Made by a program: the position numbers and the translations under genes
Shown: one piece after another, positions 22,199 through 31,916 of the stretch
Numbering within the stretch: position 1 is the first letter of the stretch
How the letters are laid out: the number at the start of each line of letters is the position of its first letter
Assembly (NCBI GenBank): GCA_012845835.1
Contig: JABAKD010000018.1
Location: forward strand, 7,974,701-8,038,700
DNA length: 64,000 nucleotides
Direction of reading: 5' to 3'
Source: Undaria pinnatifida
Taxonomy: Eukaryota > Sar > Phaeophyceae > Laminariales > Alariaceae
The notes under the pieces: model-generated
Seen by the model: the letters and a program-made list of their open reading frames with translations, nothing else
Told to the model about the DNA's origin: nothing
The model's database searches: none

Positions 22199-22492
22199 TT
22201 GACGTTTTTTTTCTTGTTTTCCTTCGGTGGGGCTACGAAGCTCCTGCTCTACGAGAGGGTCCCAAATTGGCGTAGATTGCGTGAGTTCGAATTAACCGCA
22301 ATCGCCAACATGAAGCTCGCACTCTACAAGAGGGTTCCAGTTGACGTGGCGTTGTTTTCCCCGCTCCCAACGGTACTTTTATTCCGTGCGATGTGGGGCA
22401 AGGACAGAGCCTTCCTTCGCGTTATCAGCGAAGGGCTTGATGAGAGTGCCAGAGAGCGAGGGGGAATCTCCTACATTGGCAAATCGATCTAA
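22199..22492 (+). CDS. Unassigned ORF with an internal direct repeat
   Basis: A 97-codon frame reads KLLLYERVPNWRRLREFEL then TAIANMKLALYKRVPVDVAL. DNA coding for KL(L/A)LY(E/K)RVP is duplicated about 78 bp apart. The frame reads plausibly as protein up to GLDESARERGGISYIGKS but resembles no family I know. It is surrounded by repeats, so chance remains quite possible. Confidence 0.22.
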   Translation: MTFFFLFSFGGATKLLLYERVPNWRRLREFELTAIANMKLALYKRVPVDVALFSPLPTVLLFRAMWGKDRAFLRVISEGLDESARERGGISYIGKSI

Positions 22493-22794
22493 TTATGTAC
22501 CGAATTTTCCGGGGTGGCGGGAACATCTTCGGATGGGTTAAACCGTCCGTTGGATTTTCCTGTCGTACATGTGTGACGATCATTCTACGTCTCTTTCCCG
22601 ACACTTGTCCTCCACAGGGTATTGTCTATTATGAACCTCCTCCATAATGTGCGTAATTATTTTCTCCAGTTTTTCTCTATGGTTATCATCGTGTGTGGCT
22701 TATCGGGGGGGGGGGGGGGCGGGATGATACCGATGAGGGTACAAACAGCACAATAGGGAATATTGAGTATACTTGGAACATCCGCTCGTTTAGC

Positions 22795-23430
22795 AGAGGG
22801 GGGGGGTACTCATTCCATGCGTAGCAGTAGTCCTACGACGATGGATCCTCACTTCCCTACAATGTCAGGACGTAGCACGTCGAGGTTTCACCGACCAGGC
22901 ATACATCGCGCGCACCAAGCGCGAAGGGCAGTGAGGTGTTCGGCGAATCGCATGAAAGGTGAGCTGTATTCTGCTAAGAACCATTCGTGAAGCGGACTTC
23001 GGCACCTTGCGCGTACTTTCTTGCGTATAGATGACAGCTTCGAACGAATTAAAATAAAATGTGGGTGTGGCCACGTTCAGACGACAGCAATGGGTATACT
23101 AAGTAACTGCCTCGTGGGCGCCCTGTCATATACACGCTACGTCATGCCACCTCCCTCGCGCCGAGTCAAGGTTCTCCACCCCGCACAACGTGATGATCTA
23201 ACTTGACCACCGTCTCGGGTTTTGCCTCTGCAGCTCTTACCACAGAACCAGAGTCTCGATACGCATCGTTGCAAAAGGTTATGAGCCTCGATACGCATCA
23301 TTGTAAAACCGGGTACCGCCAAAACATGAAATCGAGAAGCAAAAAAGACGGTCCCCTGGTGGTCTAGCTCACGTAGTGAGACGCCTGTTTTACAGCGTCG
23401 TTGCCAACCGACGCCAACCTCAGCAGGGGG
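22795..23430. repeat. Repeat family F
   Basis: It opens with a G-run and GTACTCATTCCATGCGTAGC. It continues through TGGATCCTCACTTCCCTACA, GTGAGGTGTTCGGCGAATCG,AAGCGGACTTCGGCACCTTG, GTCAAGGTTCTCCACCCCGC and GCGTCGTTGCCAACC. The same order is found at 37,410-38,160, and shorter parts near 27.75, 38.46 and 60.09 kb. The unit is about 640 bp and no domain was recognised. Confidence 0.6.
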
Positions 23431-23835
23431 TGACAACGAGAGGGGCCATGCAGCAGGCTAGGGTAATCGATGCATTTCGACAGAACGAGGCGGGTACTTG
23501 GGGGGGGGTGATAGATAACAAGGAGGCGACAGCATCTCGCGTAGAACTGCAGTTAGTGCTTGTATATCACTCGATGATCGGAAAGAGCGAGGAGGCGGGG
23601 GGAGTGCACTCATTTCATGCGTAGCCGTCGTTTTGAGACCACTGACCGAGGGGGTGTGCGGTAACAAGGAGGTGACCGCAGCGTGTAGAAGTGCCCGTAT
23701 TGTTTGCATGCCACATGGTCTGAAAAGGCTTTGATATTCCCTGTTGGGGTATCTTGCTGATACACCCTTGCCTGGCAGGTGATAGCTCGTTTTGTGGCTG
23801 GCGCAGCAAAGCACTGCACAAAAAATTAGAAGACA

Positions 23836-24048
23836 AAAAAAGAAAGGAGTAAGCTCACACGGCCGGCCTCTAGCATCCGACTTGAGGGTATCGAAGTGGA
23901 CACTCTACCGCTGGTGAGGCTGGCACGGCGCGCGGGGCCGTGGCTAGCGCGCCACACGCTGCTGCCGGAGCGGGGCACGTCAGCAGGCCGTGTCAAGGCA
24001 GCAGGCGTCGCCGGGGCTACATACGAGGCCGAAGAAAAACGTTTGTGA
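23836..24048 (+). CDS. Unassigned coding-like C-terminal segment
   Basis: An open plus-strand frame ending at a TGA (24,046-24,048) reads SSIRLEGIEVDTLPLVRLAR, then RAGPWLARHTLLPERG and AATYEAEEKRL-like text. It is GC-rich against its surroundings and protein-like. There is no ATG at its start and no clear acceptor, so it may be a fragment of a transposon protein or an unknown gene. No family is recognised. Confidence 0.25.
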   Translation, partial: KKERSKLTRPASSIRLEGIEVDTLPLVRLARRAGPWLARHTLLPERGTSAGRVKAAGVAGATYEAEEKRL

Positions 24049-24159
24049 GGCATGCTACTTGTTAAGGCAGGGGTGTGACACAAGGCTTATTTTGGGTAGT
24101 AGGCAATTTGGTCAAGTCGCATGCTGCGACAGAAGAGCACCATTTTTTTTTTCCCCCTG

Positions 24160-24405
24160 AGGCTCCTAACCTCTTGAGGAGGAACTCTAAACTAATATAC
24201 TATTATTAGTATACCCCTCTGAGACAAAACTGATTTCGGGGGGGGGGGGGGGGCAAAACATGTGCTAGACCAGGGTAAAACCCGATGGATAATCTCATGG
24301 CCTCAGGTATATGACAAAAAATTGTTTGAAAAAAAAAAAAAAAACTCGACGATTTTGGGTTATAAGGGCGGTTAAGGAGCCCCGCCACTCAGAAAACGTT
24401 TCAGC
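24160..24405. mobile_element. MITE-A copy, degenerate
   Basis: CTGAGGCTCCTAACCTC, GACAAAACTGATTTCGG, ATCTCATGGCCTCAGG, CGACGATTTTGGG, AAGGAGCCCCGCCACTCAG and AAAACGTTTCAGCC follow the family order. A G-run and an A-run interrupt it. A P-family copy follows immediately. Confidence 0.55.
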
Positions 24406-24660
24406 CTTAATAGGGCCAGTGCAACCTCTGGCCCAGGCTACAGTAGGGGGGGGTCGCTTTGGGGCCCTTCGGTTGCAGTGGCCGGGGGTCACTCCCACGA
24501 GTTACCCCCCCCCCTGTTCCTTTGCGTCTCAAGCTTTTCATGCTGTTCAAAGTCTGCAATGTGAAATCCGCAGTGGAATTGTGAGCTGAGCTGCGCCAAA
24601 CAAATACCCTGGTAAGTATTTTTCAAGTGTCTTGTCCGTGAGGTACAGAGTCACTGCCGC
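24406..24660. repeat. Repeat family P, inverted copy
   Basis: On the inverse strand the segment runs GAGTCACTCTGTACC-like text, then the degenerate palindrome (24,488-24,505) and CAAAGCGACCCC. It lies directly beside a MITE-A copy, as do the P copies near 29.5 and 31.5 kb. Confidence 0.5.
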
Positions 24661-24945
24661 GTGGGGTTCCAAACCCGATATCGAAAAATAGGGGTAGAGA
24701 CCCCTACCGTGGCGTGCGTGTCAATGTTAACCTTTTTGCCAGTGGTCAAACGGACTACAACAATAGTACCCTCGAACACCTTAACAAAATGGGGTCTTCG
24801 GCAGCTTATGGGGTTTTTGGGGGTCGTGGGTATATGGAGGGAAGCATGTGAGCCCACTAGAACCCACCTTTCTCCTGCTGTTTCTGTATGAGGTACGCTT
24901 CCCGTCTCCTATGAAAAACCTTCCAATTGTCTACTACGAATTATT

Positions 24946-26652
24946 CAGGGCTTTTCACGGGTCGGGTCAAATCTCGCGGGTCGGGTCGGGTCGGGTCGGG
25001 TCAGCTGACCCGACCCGACCCGACCCGCGAGATTTTCGAGACGTCTTGACCCGACCCGACCCGATCCGCGAGATTTTCGAGACGTCTTGACCCGACCCGA
25101 CCCGACCCGCGAGATTTTCGAGATGTCTTGATCCGACCCGACCCGACCCGCGAGATTTTGAAATCGTCCTGACCCGACCCGACCCGACCCGCGACAATCC
25201 GGGTGACCCGCGAGATTCGGGTCGTCTGGCGGGTCACGTGAACTTGACCCGTGACATTTCTCACGGGTCAAAGTCAAAAAGTCACGGGTCAAAGCATGTA
25301 TACCTCGGTCGGTTGGTTGGTCCTTGGTCCCTCGTACTTTTCCCAGTATGTCGTGTTCTCTGCGTTTTTTACCGGCATTGTTTGCAGCTGATGATTATGT
25401 CATGTGGTGTGCGCGCGAGGAATAGGAAAAAAACCGCAACCCACATGCATGGACATGCCCGTGCCGTTAGACCACCCGGTCGACCCGACGAGCGACCCGA
25501 CGAGCGAGCTAGTTATAATTTGCAAGTGCAATCTCCGGCCCCGGCAAGCAGCCTAGCTGAGCCGCCTCCGGCAGCAAGCCCACAACTGGGGCGGTGGATC
25601 TGTCAGCAGGGGGTGCGATCCGCAAGGATGCGTTGTCTGCTGCTGCTGGTGCTTGCTGCTGCCAGGGTGCTGCTGCTGCTGTGCTGCTGCTGCTGCTGCT
25701 TGCTGCCGCTGCTGCTTCGACAACGGCTGCTCTTCTTCTTGCTTTTTTACGTTTGTTCACATTTCGTACTGGTATGATAATTCTCGAGCTAGCTACTACT
25801 ACTACTGCTGCTGTATCTATCTTCTATCTGTGCAGTCTCCAGCCCCGGCAAGCAGCCTAGCTGAGCCGCCTCCGGCAGCAAGCCCACAACTGGGGCGATG
25901 GGTCTGTCAGCAGGGGCTGCGATCCGCGAGAATCCGGGGTCTGCTGCTGGTACTTGCTACTGCCAGTGCTGCTGCTGCTGCTGCTGCTGCTTCGACGACG
26001 ACTGCCCTTCCTTGCCTTTTTACGTACGTTTGGTCACTTTTCGTACTGGTATGACCGTAATATTACTGCTGTTGTTACGGCTTCAGTAGGTACGGGATTC
26101 GCGTCACACTGCTGTATGCCTTGTTACGAGTAGCTAGGGGTACTGCCTGGTGATTGTTCTGCACGCTGTGATGACATATGATCGGAGCATCGGCACGAGG
26201 GAGGCAGGAAGCCGAAATGTTTGTATTTTATTGGCGGACCCGCGGGCCTGACCCGCGGGGCGCCTACACGGCCTCAACGTGGCTCTCACCTGTAAGTTTG
26301 AAAAAGGCGGATCCGCCGGCTAGATCCGCGGGTTGGACCCGCGGGTCAGCCCAAAACAACTCACGGGTCATTATGGCTTGACCCGCGAAGTGACCCGTAT
26401 CTCGCGGGTCATGACCCGACCCGACCCGCGAGATTTTGAAAACCTCTTGACCCGACCCGACCCGACCCGCGAGATTTTGAAGCCTTTTGACCCGACCCGA
26501 CCCGACCCGCGAGATTTTGAAAACCTCTTGACCCGACCCGACCCGACCCGTGAGATTTTAAAACGTGATGACCCGACCCGACCCGACCCGCGAGATTTTG
26601 AAACCCCCTTGACCCGACCCGCGGGTCGGGTCATGACCCGTGAAAAGCCCTG
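24946..26652. mobile_element. Non-autonomous hAT-like transposon with 8-bp target duplication
   Basis: The element starts CAGGGCTTTTCACGGGTC and ends with the exact inverse, GACCCGTGAAAAGCCCTG. It is flanked on both sides by GAATTATT (24,938-24,945 and 26,653-26,660). Eight-bp target duplications and CAGGG-type ends are typical of the hAT superfamily. Subterminal zones (24,960-25,260 and 26,340-26,635) hold tandem units of GACCCG runs plus GCGAGATTTT spacers. The interior has no transposase but carries a tandem-duplicated, exon-like segment. Superfamily assignment rests on termini only. Confidence 0.8.
25527..26055. repeat. Tandem duplication inside the hAT-like element, with CTG tract
   Basis: Segments from about 25,527 and 25,836 share TCTCCGGCCCCGGCAAGCAG (one change), GAGCCGCCTCCGGCAGCAAG, then GATCCGC and a (CTG)n tract. 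In the plus frame both read PASSLAEPPPAASPQLGRW then CQQG. The second copy follows a CTGTGCAG acceptor-like site, while the first has CAA there. It may be a captured gene piece. LGRW followed by a Gln-rich stretch faintly recalls helicase-associated repeats, but this is weak. Confidence 0.5.
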
Positions 26653-27028
26653 GAATTATTTGTTTCGGTGAGGCATGGAGCTCCTCAGGGTAAATTACCC
26701 TCAAAAGGCACAATGGTGCACCTAACCTCTGCCGGACCTAACCTCTGCCGGAGCGAGCGTGTGTCCGCTGCTGAGTTTTTCTCGGTTGAGAAAGCCCAGA
26801 AAAAAAAGTGGCCAGCATGCGCTACGATCCCCTTATCGCAGCACATGAAACACCATACACACGGAATGCGAGGACGGAACGCACTCGAACGAGAAGAAGA
26901 GCATATACAGAGGGGACATTGACGAAAAAAACCCGACAGAAAGACAGGAAGAGGACAACATGAAAATTTTGGAAATCTTGAGAGCAAAGAAGAAAAGTGG
27001 TTATTTTTTATAGATTTTCTTTCAACGC

Positions 27029-27265
27029 CCCTCAAACGAGCACAACGAGTGTGGCGCATTGCAATGCTGGAGGGGGTCGCGCGCTGCTTTCGAACGGGCT
27101 TGACTCGTCTTCTCTCGACACTGCGACGAGCCGCCCACCAAGGCTACGCCCCTTAAACGAGCACAACGAGCGTGGCGCATTGCAATGCTGGAGGGAGTCG
27201 CGCACTACTTTCGGACGGGCTTGACTCGTCTTCTCTCCACACCGCGACGAGCCGCCGACCGAGGC
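27029..27265. repeat. Tandem duplication, unit about 118 bp
   Basis: Two units share CAAACGAGCACAACGAG-like text, GTGGCGCATTGCAATGCTGG, GGGCTTGACTCGTCTTCTCT and GCGACGAGCCGCC. The period is not a multiple of three. Confidence 0.8.
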
Positions 27266-27334
27266 CACGTACGCTATCGGTAGGGGGAATGTCACGACGG
27301 TTATCATATGTCCCTTTTTTCTCCACCGGGCGTT

Positions 27335-27590
27335 GAGGTTTTCACCACTCGCACGAGTGACTCTGTGCCTCACCGACAAAAATGCATCATCAGGCGATTT
27401 GCTTGGCACATCGTGGTTAACCCTTCCGTTTGCGGATCTCATATCGAAAAAAATTAACATAGCACGAAAGCTTAACACCGTAGAAGGAACAGGGGGGTCA
27501 CTCGCGCGAGCGAGTGCCCCCTGAGACGCTTCGAAAAACGGCCCCAAAAGTGACCCCCCCGCCGACCGTAGCTTTCGTCCGGCCGGTGCC
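27335..27590. repeat. Repeat family P copy
   Basis: CACTCGCACGAGTGACTCTG, GCCTCACCGACAAAAATGC, TTGGCACATCGTGG, GGTCACTCGCGCGAG (core near 27,497, extended by CGAG) and GGCCCCAAAAGTGACCC are in the family order. Confidence 0.65.
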
Positions 27591-27739
27591 GAAGGGTTTT
27601 TTCTCTGCCCCTCCCTTTCTTCAACTTTTGATTCTCCATGTGCTATGCCGAAAGCTAATTTTTGTGTGGACCCCGGGTGATAATTGGTTTTTTATCGCCG
27701 TTTTGGAAGGTCTACAGGCACAAGCGGGGAGCGGGGGGG

Positions 27740-28215
27740 GGGGGGGGGGGCGGGGGTACTCAGTTTGTGCATAGCCGTAGTCGTATGACCATAGACCCTC
27801 GCATCTCTACTATGCCGGGACGGAGCACGTCGGGTTTTCACCGACCTACAGGCACAGGGGGGGTGGTATCTAACGACACCCGGCGGTGATAGCCCTGGCT
27901 TATCTATGTTTCGCTCTCTTTTTGTCGTGGGGGGTGGTTTCAATCTGTCGGTGAGGTTGAGTCGTTCTACGATAGCCCCTCCAACTTTTCTTCGGCGGAA
28001 TCGCTGGTTTTAAAACCAGCTCCCGGCCGTATCTCCTGCAATACGGTGCCCCTTCCCACCCCGACGCCATTTGTTTGATACCAGGTAGTCCTTTGCAAAC
28101 GAGACAATACGTGAAGATATGTTTTTCTTTGCATCCTTCCTCGTGTCGAGCAGCCATGAAACGTTCGTTAAAGAAAACCGCTGGTTTTGGGGGGCGCTAT
28201 CATAGAATCAATCGG
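27740..28215. repeat. Family F fragment followed by family G
   Basis: 27,740-27,860 is the start of family F (GTACTCAGTTTGTGCATAGC, ATGCCGGGACGGAGCACGTC). 27,965-28,205 is family G: ends GTTCTACGATAGCCCCTCC and GGGGGGCGCTATCATAGAAT are approximate inverse repeats, and the interior (CAGCTCCCGGCCGTATCTCC, ATCCTTCCTCGTGTCGAGCA) matches the inverse of 37,775-37,965. Confidence 0.5.
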
Positions 28216-28309
28216 TTGCACATTAGAAAAGGGTGGTACCTTCGGCGAATACCCGCTGTTGCTAAGGAAAAAAGAGGGCAATAGTCCGCTTGACCACTGG
28301 GGTCATCCC

Positions 28310-28515
28310 ACGGCTGGGGTGCAGCATATTCTAACAATTTTCTGAGCTCCGAACACGAGGAGCTAGCTCAATATCTCACCATCATCACCCGAAACATGAC
28401 CTCGAAGGCATTCGTTCGCGCAATCCGATATGCGCCAGTCCTAAAAACAAATATTCTGGTTAAGTTATCGGAATAACCGGTAGCTCTTCGCTTGAGGAGC
28501 TCAACCGGTAAGAGG
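28310..28515. repeat. Repeat family J
   Basis: It runs from GGGGTGCAGCATATTCTAAC and TTTTCTGAGCTCC through AGCTCAATATCTCACC, AACATGACCTCGAAGGC and TTGAGGAGCTCAACCGGTAA. Copies lie at 40,735-40,912 and, inverted, at 51,280-51,505. Confidence 0.6.
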
Positions 28516-28598
28516 TATACCTTTTTTTGGCTCAAGAGGTGCAACCCTTTTGCCTTTTTTTGGCTCAAAAGGTGCAACCTCTACCGTGGGATGGCTCG

Positions 28599-29160
28599 TT
28601 GGAAAAAGGTTAACCTTTGCCTACCCAAAGTAAGCCTTGTGACACTTTCTCCCCCTGGGCCGGCGGGATAGCAGGTCGGCCGGATGTACGGGCAGAGGGT
28701 GTCAATATCCACGCGGTTCCATTTACTGGGGATACCGAAGCGAGATGTTTTCGAACTTGGACATGGGAAGTATCGTAGAAGTTTATTATGGGTCGAGGAT
28801 GAGAGCCGAGCCCACCCCACCACCCGAAACCCCATGGTATGTCGACGACGCCATTTGTTAGCATACTAGGGGGACGTTAGTCCGTTTGACCACTCATGCA
28901 CTGGTCAAACCATTTTCCTACCCAAGCTGCCAGAGTTAATCCGTTTGACCACTCATGCACTGGCAAAACCTTTTGCCTACCCAAGCTAAGACTTGCCGGC
29001 ACAACACTATCCCCCTCTGGACCGGCGGGATAGCAGGTCGGCCGGGTGGATATACGGGTTCACGTATCAATATCCACGCAGTTCCATTTGATAACGTATT
29101 GGAGGGTATTAGGTAGTCCGTTTGACCACTGGTAAAAAGTTGACCAATTGTCTACCTAGT
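28599..29160 (-). repeat. SINE-like repeat, about 290-bp family, two partial units
   Basis: The unit carries CCTACCCAAAGTAAGCCTTG, GCGGGATAGCAGGTCGGCCG, TTGGACATGGGAAGTATCG-like text and GACGACGCCATTTGTTA. On the minus strand the last part forms an A-box-like TGGCGTCGTCG, so the element would be transcribed on that strand. The B-box is poor in this copy but perfect near 46.08 kb. Confidence 0.55.
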
Positions 29161-29482
29161 ACTGAGCATTCTAAAAGTAGAGAGAGACAGAACGAGCCCT
29201 CTGTATCTATTTCCCTATTTTTTTGTCTACCCGTAGATAACAAGTTTATGTTTTGCTTGGTTTCCAGGAGATGATGATTGCGTCTCCAGGATCGTTTGTG
29301 TCTCGTTCTAGAAATGATGGTTTTTGTGTCACGTTTTTTTGAAAACTTATTTCTCGTGCCGGTACGTATGCCATACGAGAGAGACGGATAGAGAACGGTC
29401 GGAGCCACTGTATGTACTTTCCTAATTTATGTCTGAACAAGGCTGCGGCACGGGGGAGGGGCACCTTATTTTTCACTGCTGG

Positions 29483-29690
29483 ATTTGAGCCACTCGCACG
29501 AATGACTCTGTACCTCGCTGCCGAAAAAACTTTGGGCGATTCGCTCGGAGCAGCGTAAGCTAGCCAACTACTCCGTCGCGGATTGATATCGACAAATTTA
29601 AAACTACAAGAAAGGAACGGGGGGGTTACTCGCGCGAGTGACCCCGATCCACTGCTAAGGGATACCCCAAGGTGATTACCCTACGATAGC
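29483..29690. repeat. Repeat family P copy
   Basis: GAGCCACTCGCACGAATGAC, TCTGTACCTCGCTG, AGCAGCGTAAGCTAGCC, TTTAAAACTACAAGAAAGG and the palindrome GTTACTCGCGCGAGTGAC (29,625-29,642) appear in order. A MITE-A copy starts 16 bp after it. Confidence 0.65.
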
Positions 29691-29705
29691 CTTGGCCGTG
29701 TACCG

Positions 29706-29975
29706 ACGCGTGTTACGATAGAGGTGCACCACTTTTTTTCTAATTCTACTCCTTAATTTGGGAGTTTAAGACTTCTCTTAAGGCAAAAACTGATTTAGAG
29801 AAACATAAAGCTGAGCACTACCATACCGGACGAAAATCTCATGGCCTAGAGGGTACACGACGAGAATCGTCATGCAAAACAAAAATGGATGTGTTTCCGA
29901 CGATTTTGGGATAAGGAGTTCCCGTCATTCAGAAAACGTTTCAGACGAAAATGAGCTACCTCCATCGTAGCACGC
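29706..29975. mobile_element. MITE-A, full-length copy with both TIRs
   Basis: The left end ACGCGTGTTACGATAGAGGT and the inverse of the right end (AGCGTGCTACGATGGAGGT) form terminal inverted repeats of about 25 bp around a 270-bp body. Body motifs CTTAATTTGGGAGTTTAAGA, AATCTCATGGCC, CGACGATTTTGGG and CCGTCATTCAGAAAACG define the family. There is no coding capacity and no clear target duplication. Confidence 0.8.
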
Positions 29976-30834
29976 TTCTTTAAAAAAAAAAAAATGTCTT
30001 TAAGACGTCAGCTGTGGGCTCGATAAAAAAAAAAAAAATAGGGTCGATGCTAAGCTGCGTGATACACCTAACTTTGTGACTAAAATGGAGCAGTTAAATT
30101 AACGCGCGAAATGCGTGTTATTTGCTTGGGTTCCAGGAGCGCTTGTTCTTCCGGAATTGCTTGTTTTCTCGTTGGAAAAAGAGCGCTTTCTTTTCAAAGC
30201 TTGTGGCTCTCTCGTGCCGGTGTGTATGCGATATGAGAGAGAGGGAGAGATAAAAGCTGGGCTGGGGCCACTGCGTTCACTTCCTTGCTTGATGTCTACC
30301 CATAGATTAATAAAAAAAGTAGTTTTTGGCTATGGCTTTCGGCATCGATCGTTTCCGATTCGAGATTGAAAACGGCGTTGGAAACGATGCTATCAGGAAG
30401 GTGCTGTAAGCAATCGAAAAAAGCGTAAAAAACGACACACCAAAAAAACTAAACTGGCAGACGCAGCTCTAAATATTACATTTGCCATCCGACAACGGGA
30501 GGGGACAGGATATGGCCGAACGTACCTGTCGACGTAAGACACAAGGGGCGGAGGCGTGAAAACCAAATTATTCATACTACACCGCCACCGCCGCAGTAGG
30601 GGCCCCCCAGTAAGACGCTGGCGTGCGAGAGCAATATGACCGCCGTATCGACGGAAGCCGCCTTATTCATTCCACGTTATGCGTGCAATTCCCCGGTCGC
30701 GCCAAGCGATTTTGAACGCCTTTTTATAGGGATACCGCCTTGCCCAGACCGCCTTGGTGAAGGACCTCTACTTACTGTAATCTATCTATACACGGTCAGT
30801 AGTTAAGTTCATTTCAATATTGGAGGGAGATGAT

Positions 30835-31065
30835 TCGAAGCTTGAGCTTCAACGTCAAATCATTCATGAGCATTCCCATAGCGAAGAAAAGAAAAGAAAA
30901 GAAAAGCAACACTCTCGGACAGATAGATTACGATCTAGACCATATAAATCACACGTAGATCACATAGATCATATAGATAATATAGATAATATAACTCATA
31001 TAGATCACATGTATTATATAGATCATATAGATCATATAGATCATCTATACTATCTATCTGTCGTT
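30835..31065. repeat. Family K copy and GATCATATA-type repeat
   Basis: 30,838-30,912 (AAGCTTGAGCTTCAACGTC, then AAAGAAAAGAAAAG) matches a short repeat also near 34.7, 52.1, 54.6 and 59.5 kb. 30,950-31,050 is a run of ATAGATCATATAGATCATAT-like text, a degenerate 9-bp repeat. Confidence 0.55.
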
Positions 31066-31263
31066 ATGATATGTTGTGCAGGATGTGTGCAGTACGGATC
31101 CAACCCAGAAAACACGTGTTAGATCGTTGAGATCACCTGGCTTTCACCCGTCCACATGATCTATAGGTCATGCAGATCGTGTAGACCAGGGATCTGTCTG
31201 CCGTTGACCTAGGCTACGGCAGGGGGGATGTTATGACGTACCCCCTTTTTGCCATTTGACTAG

Positions 31264-31517
31264 ACGCGTGGTACGATGGAGGTATACCTTTTTTTGGCGA
31301 AAATGTTTCTGAATGGCGGGGCTCCTGAACCCAAAATCGTCGGAAAAAAAATAAATAATGGGACTTTTTTTTGCATGGATATCGTCGTGTACCCAGGCCA
31401 TTTGGATTTTTACATCCGGTAGCAGTTTATTTTTCTCCAGTCAAATCAGTTCTTGGGAGAGGTCTCTTATTCAGAAAAAAAACGCGGTTGGTGCTGCACC
31501 TCTATCCTAACACGCGT
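31264..31517. mobile_element. MITE-A copy with both TIRs
   Basis: The left end ACGCGTGGTACGATGGAGGT and right end ACCTCTATCCTAACACGCGT are inverse. The body has GAATGGCGGGGCTCC, CCAAAATCGTCGGAA and CAGTTCTTGGGAGAGGTCTC. A P-family copy follows within about 20 bp. Confidence 0.8.
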
Positions 31518-31529
31518 CACTACCGGCTT

Positions 31530-31730
31530 AAAGTAACCCACACGAGTGACGCTGTAGGTCACGGACAAAAAATACTTTGGGGTGATTGTTTTGGGGCAGC
31601 GTGGCTTGCCATGTCATTGCGGATTCATGTCGCAAACTTAAAAAGACACAGGGGGGTCCACTCGCGCGAGTGACCTCGAGCCACTGACAAAAGAGGCCCC
31701 AACAGTGACTCCCCTGCTGTTGCCTTGGCA
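31530..31730. repeat. Repeat family P copy
   Basis: ACACGAGTGACGCTGTAGG, GGGGCAGCGTGGCTTGCC, the core GTCCACTCGCGCGAGTGAC (31,656-31,674) and GAGGCCCCAACAGTGACTCC follow the family order. It lies about 90 bp beyond the 3' end of the RNF32-like coding sequence. Confidence 0.65.
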
Positions 31731-31817
31731 TCTTGAAGACTCAGATCATCAATAAATCAATAGGGATATTATCTGTCTGCTGTGTGCATTTTTTCCCAGC
31801 TCAGATCCCCAAAGGAG

Positions 31818-31916
31818 CTAGCTGTAGAGCGAGGGATCTACGCTGTCGTACCCTTGGCGACAAACTGGACACAAGTGAACCTCGTAGATGTTAAATTCTT
31901 CGAAAGCTTTCAGGCA
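31818..31916 (-). CDS. RNF32: RNF32-like exon 7 (RING 2 second half, stop)
   Basis: After the acceptor ACTTTCTCAG the peptide CLKAFEEFNIYEVHLCPVCR then QGYDSVDPSLYS completes the RING with Cys and C-x2-C. It ends at TAG (31,818-31,820), close after the RING as in RNF32. Confidence 0.88.
   Translation of the reverse strand, partial: CLKAFEEFNIYEVHLCPVCRQGYDSVDPSLYS

Noticed and set aside
23826-24083. Minus-strand 85-residue ORF
   Set aside because: The plus strand of the same interval has the more protein-like frame, and the minus frame looks like its shadow.
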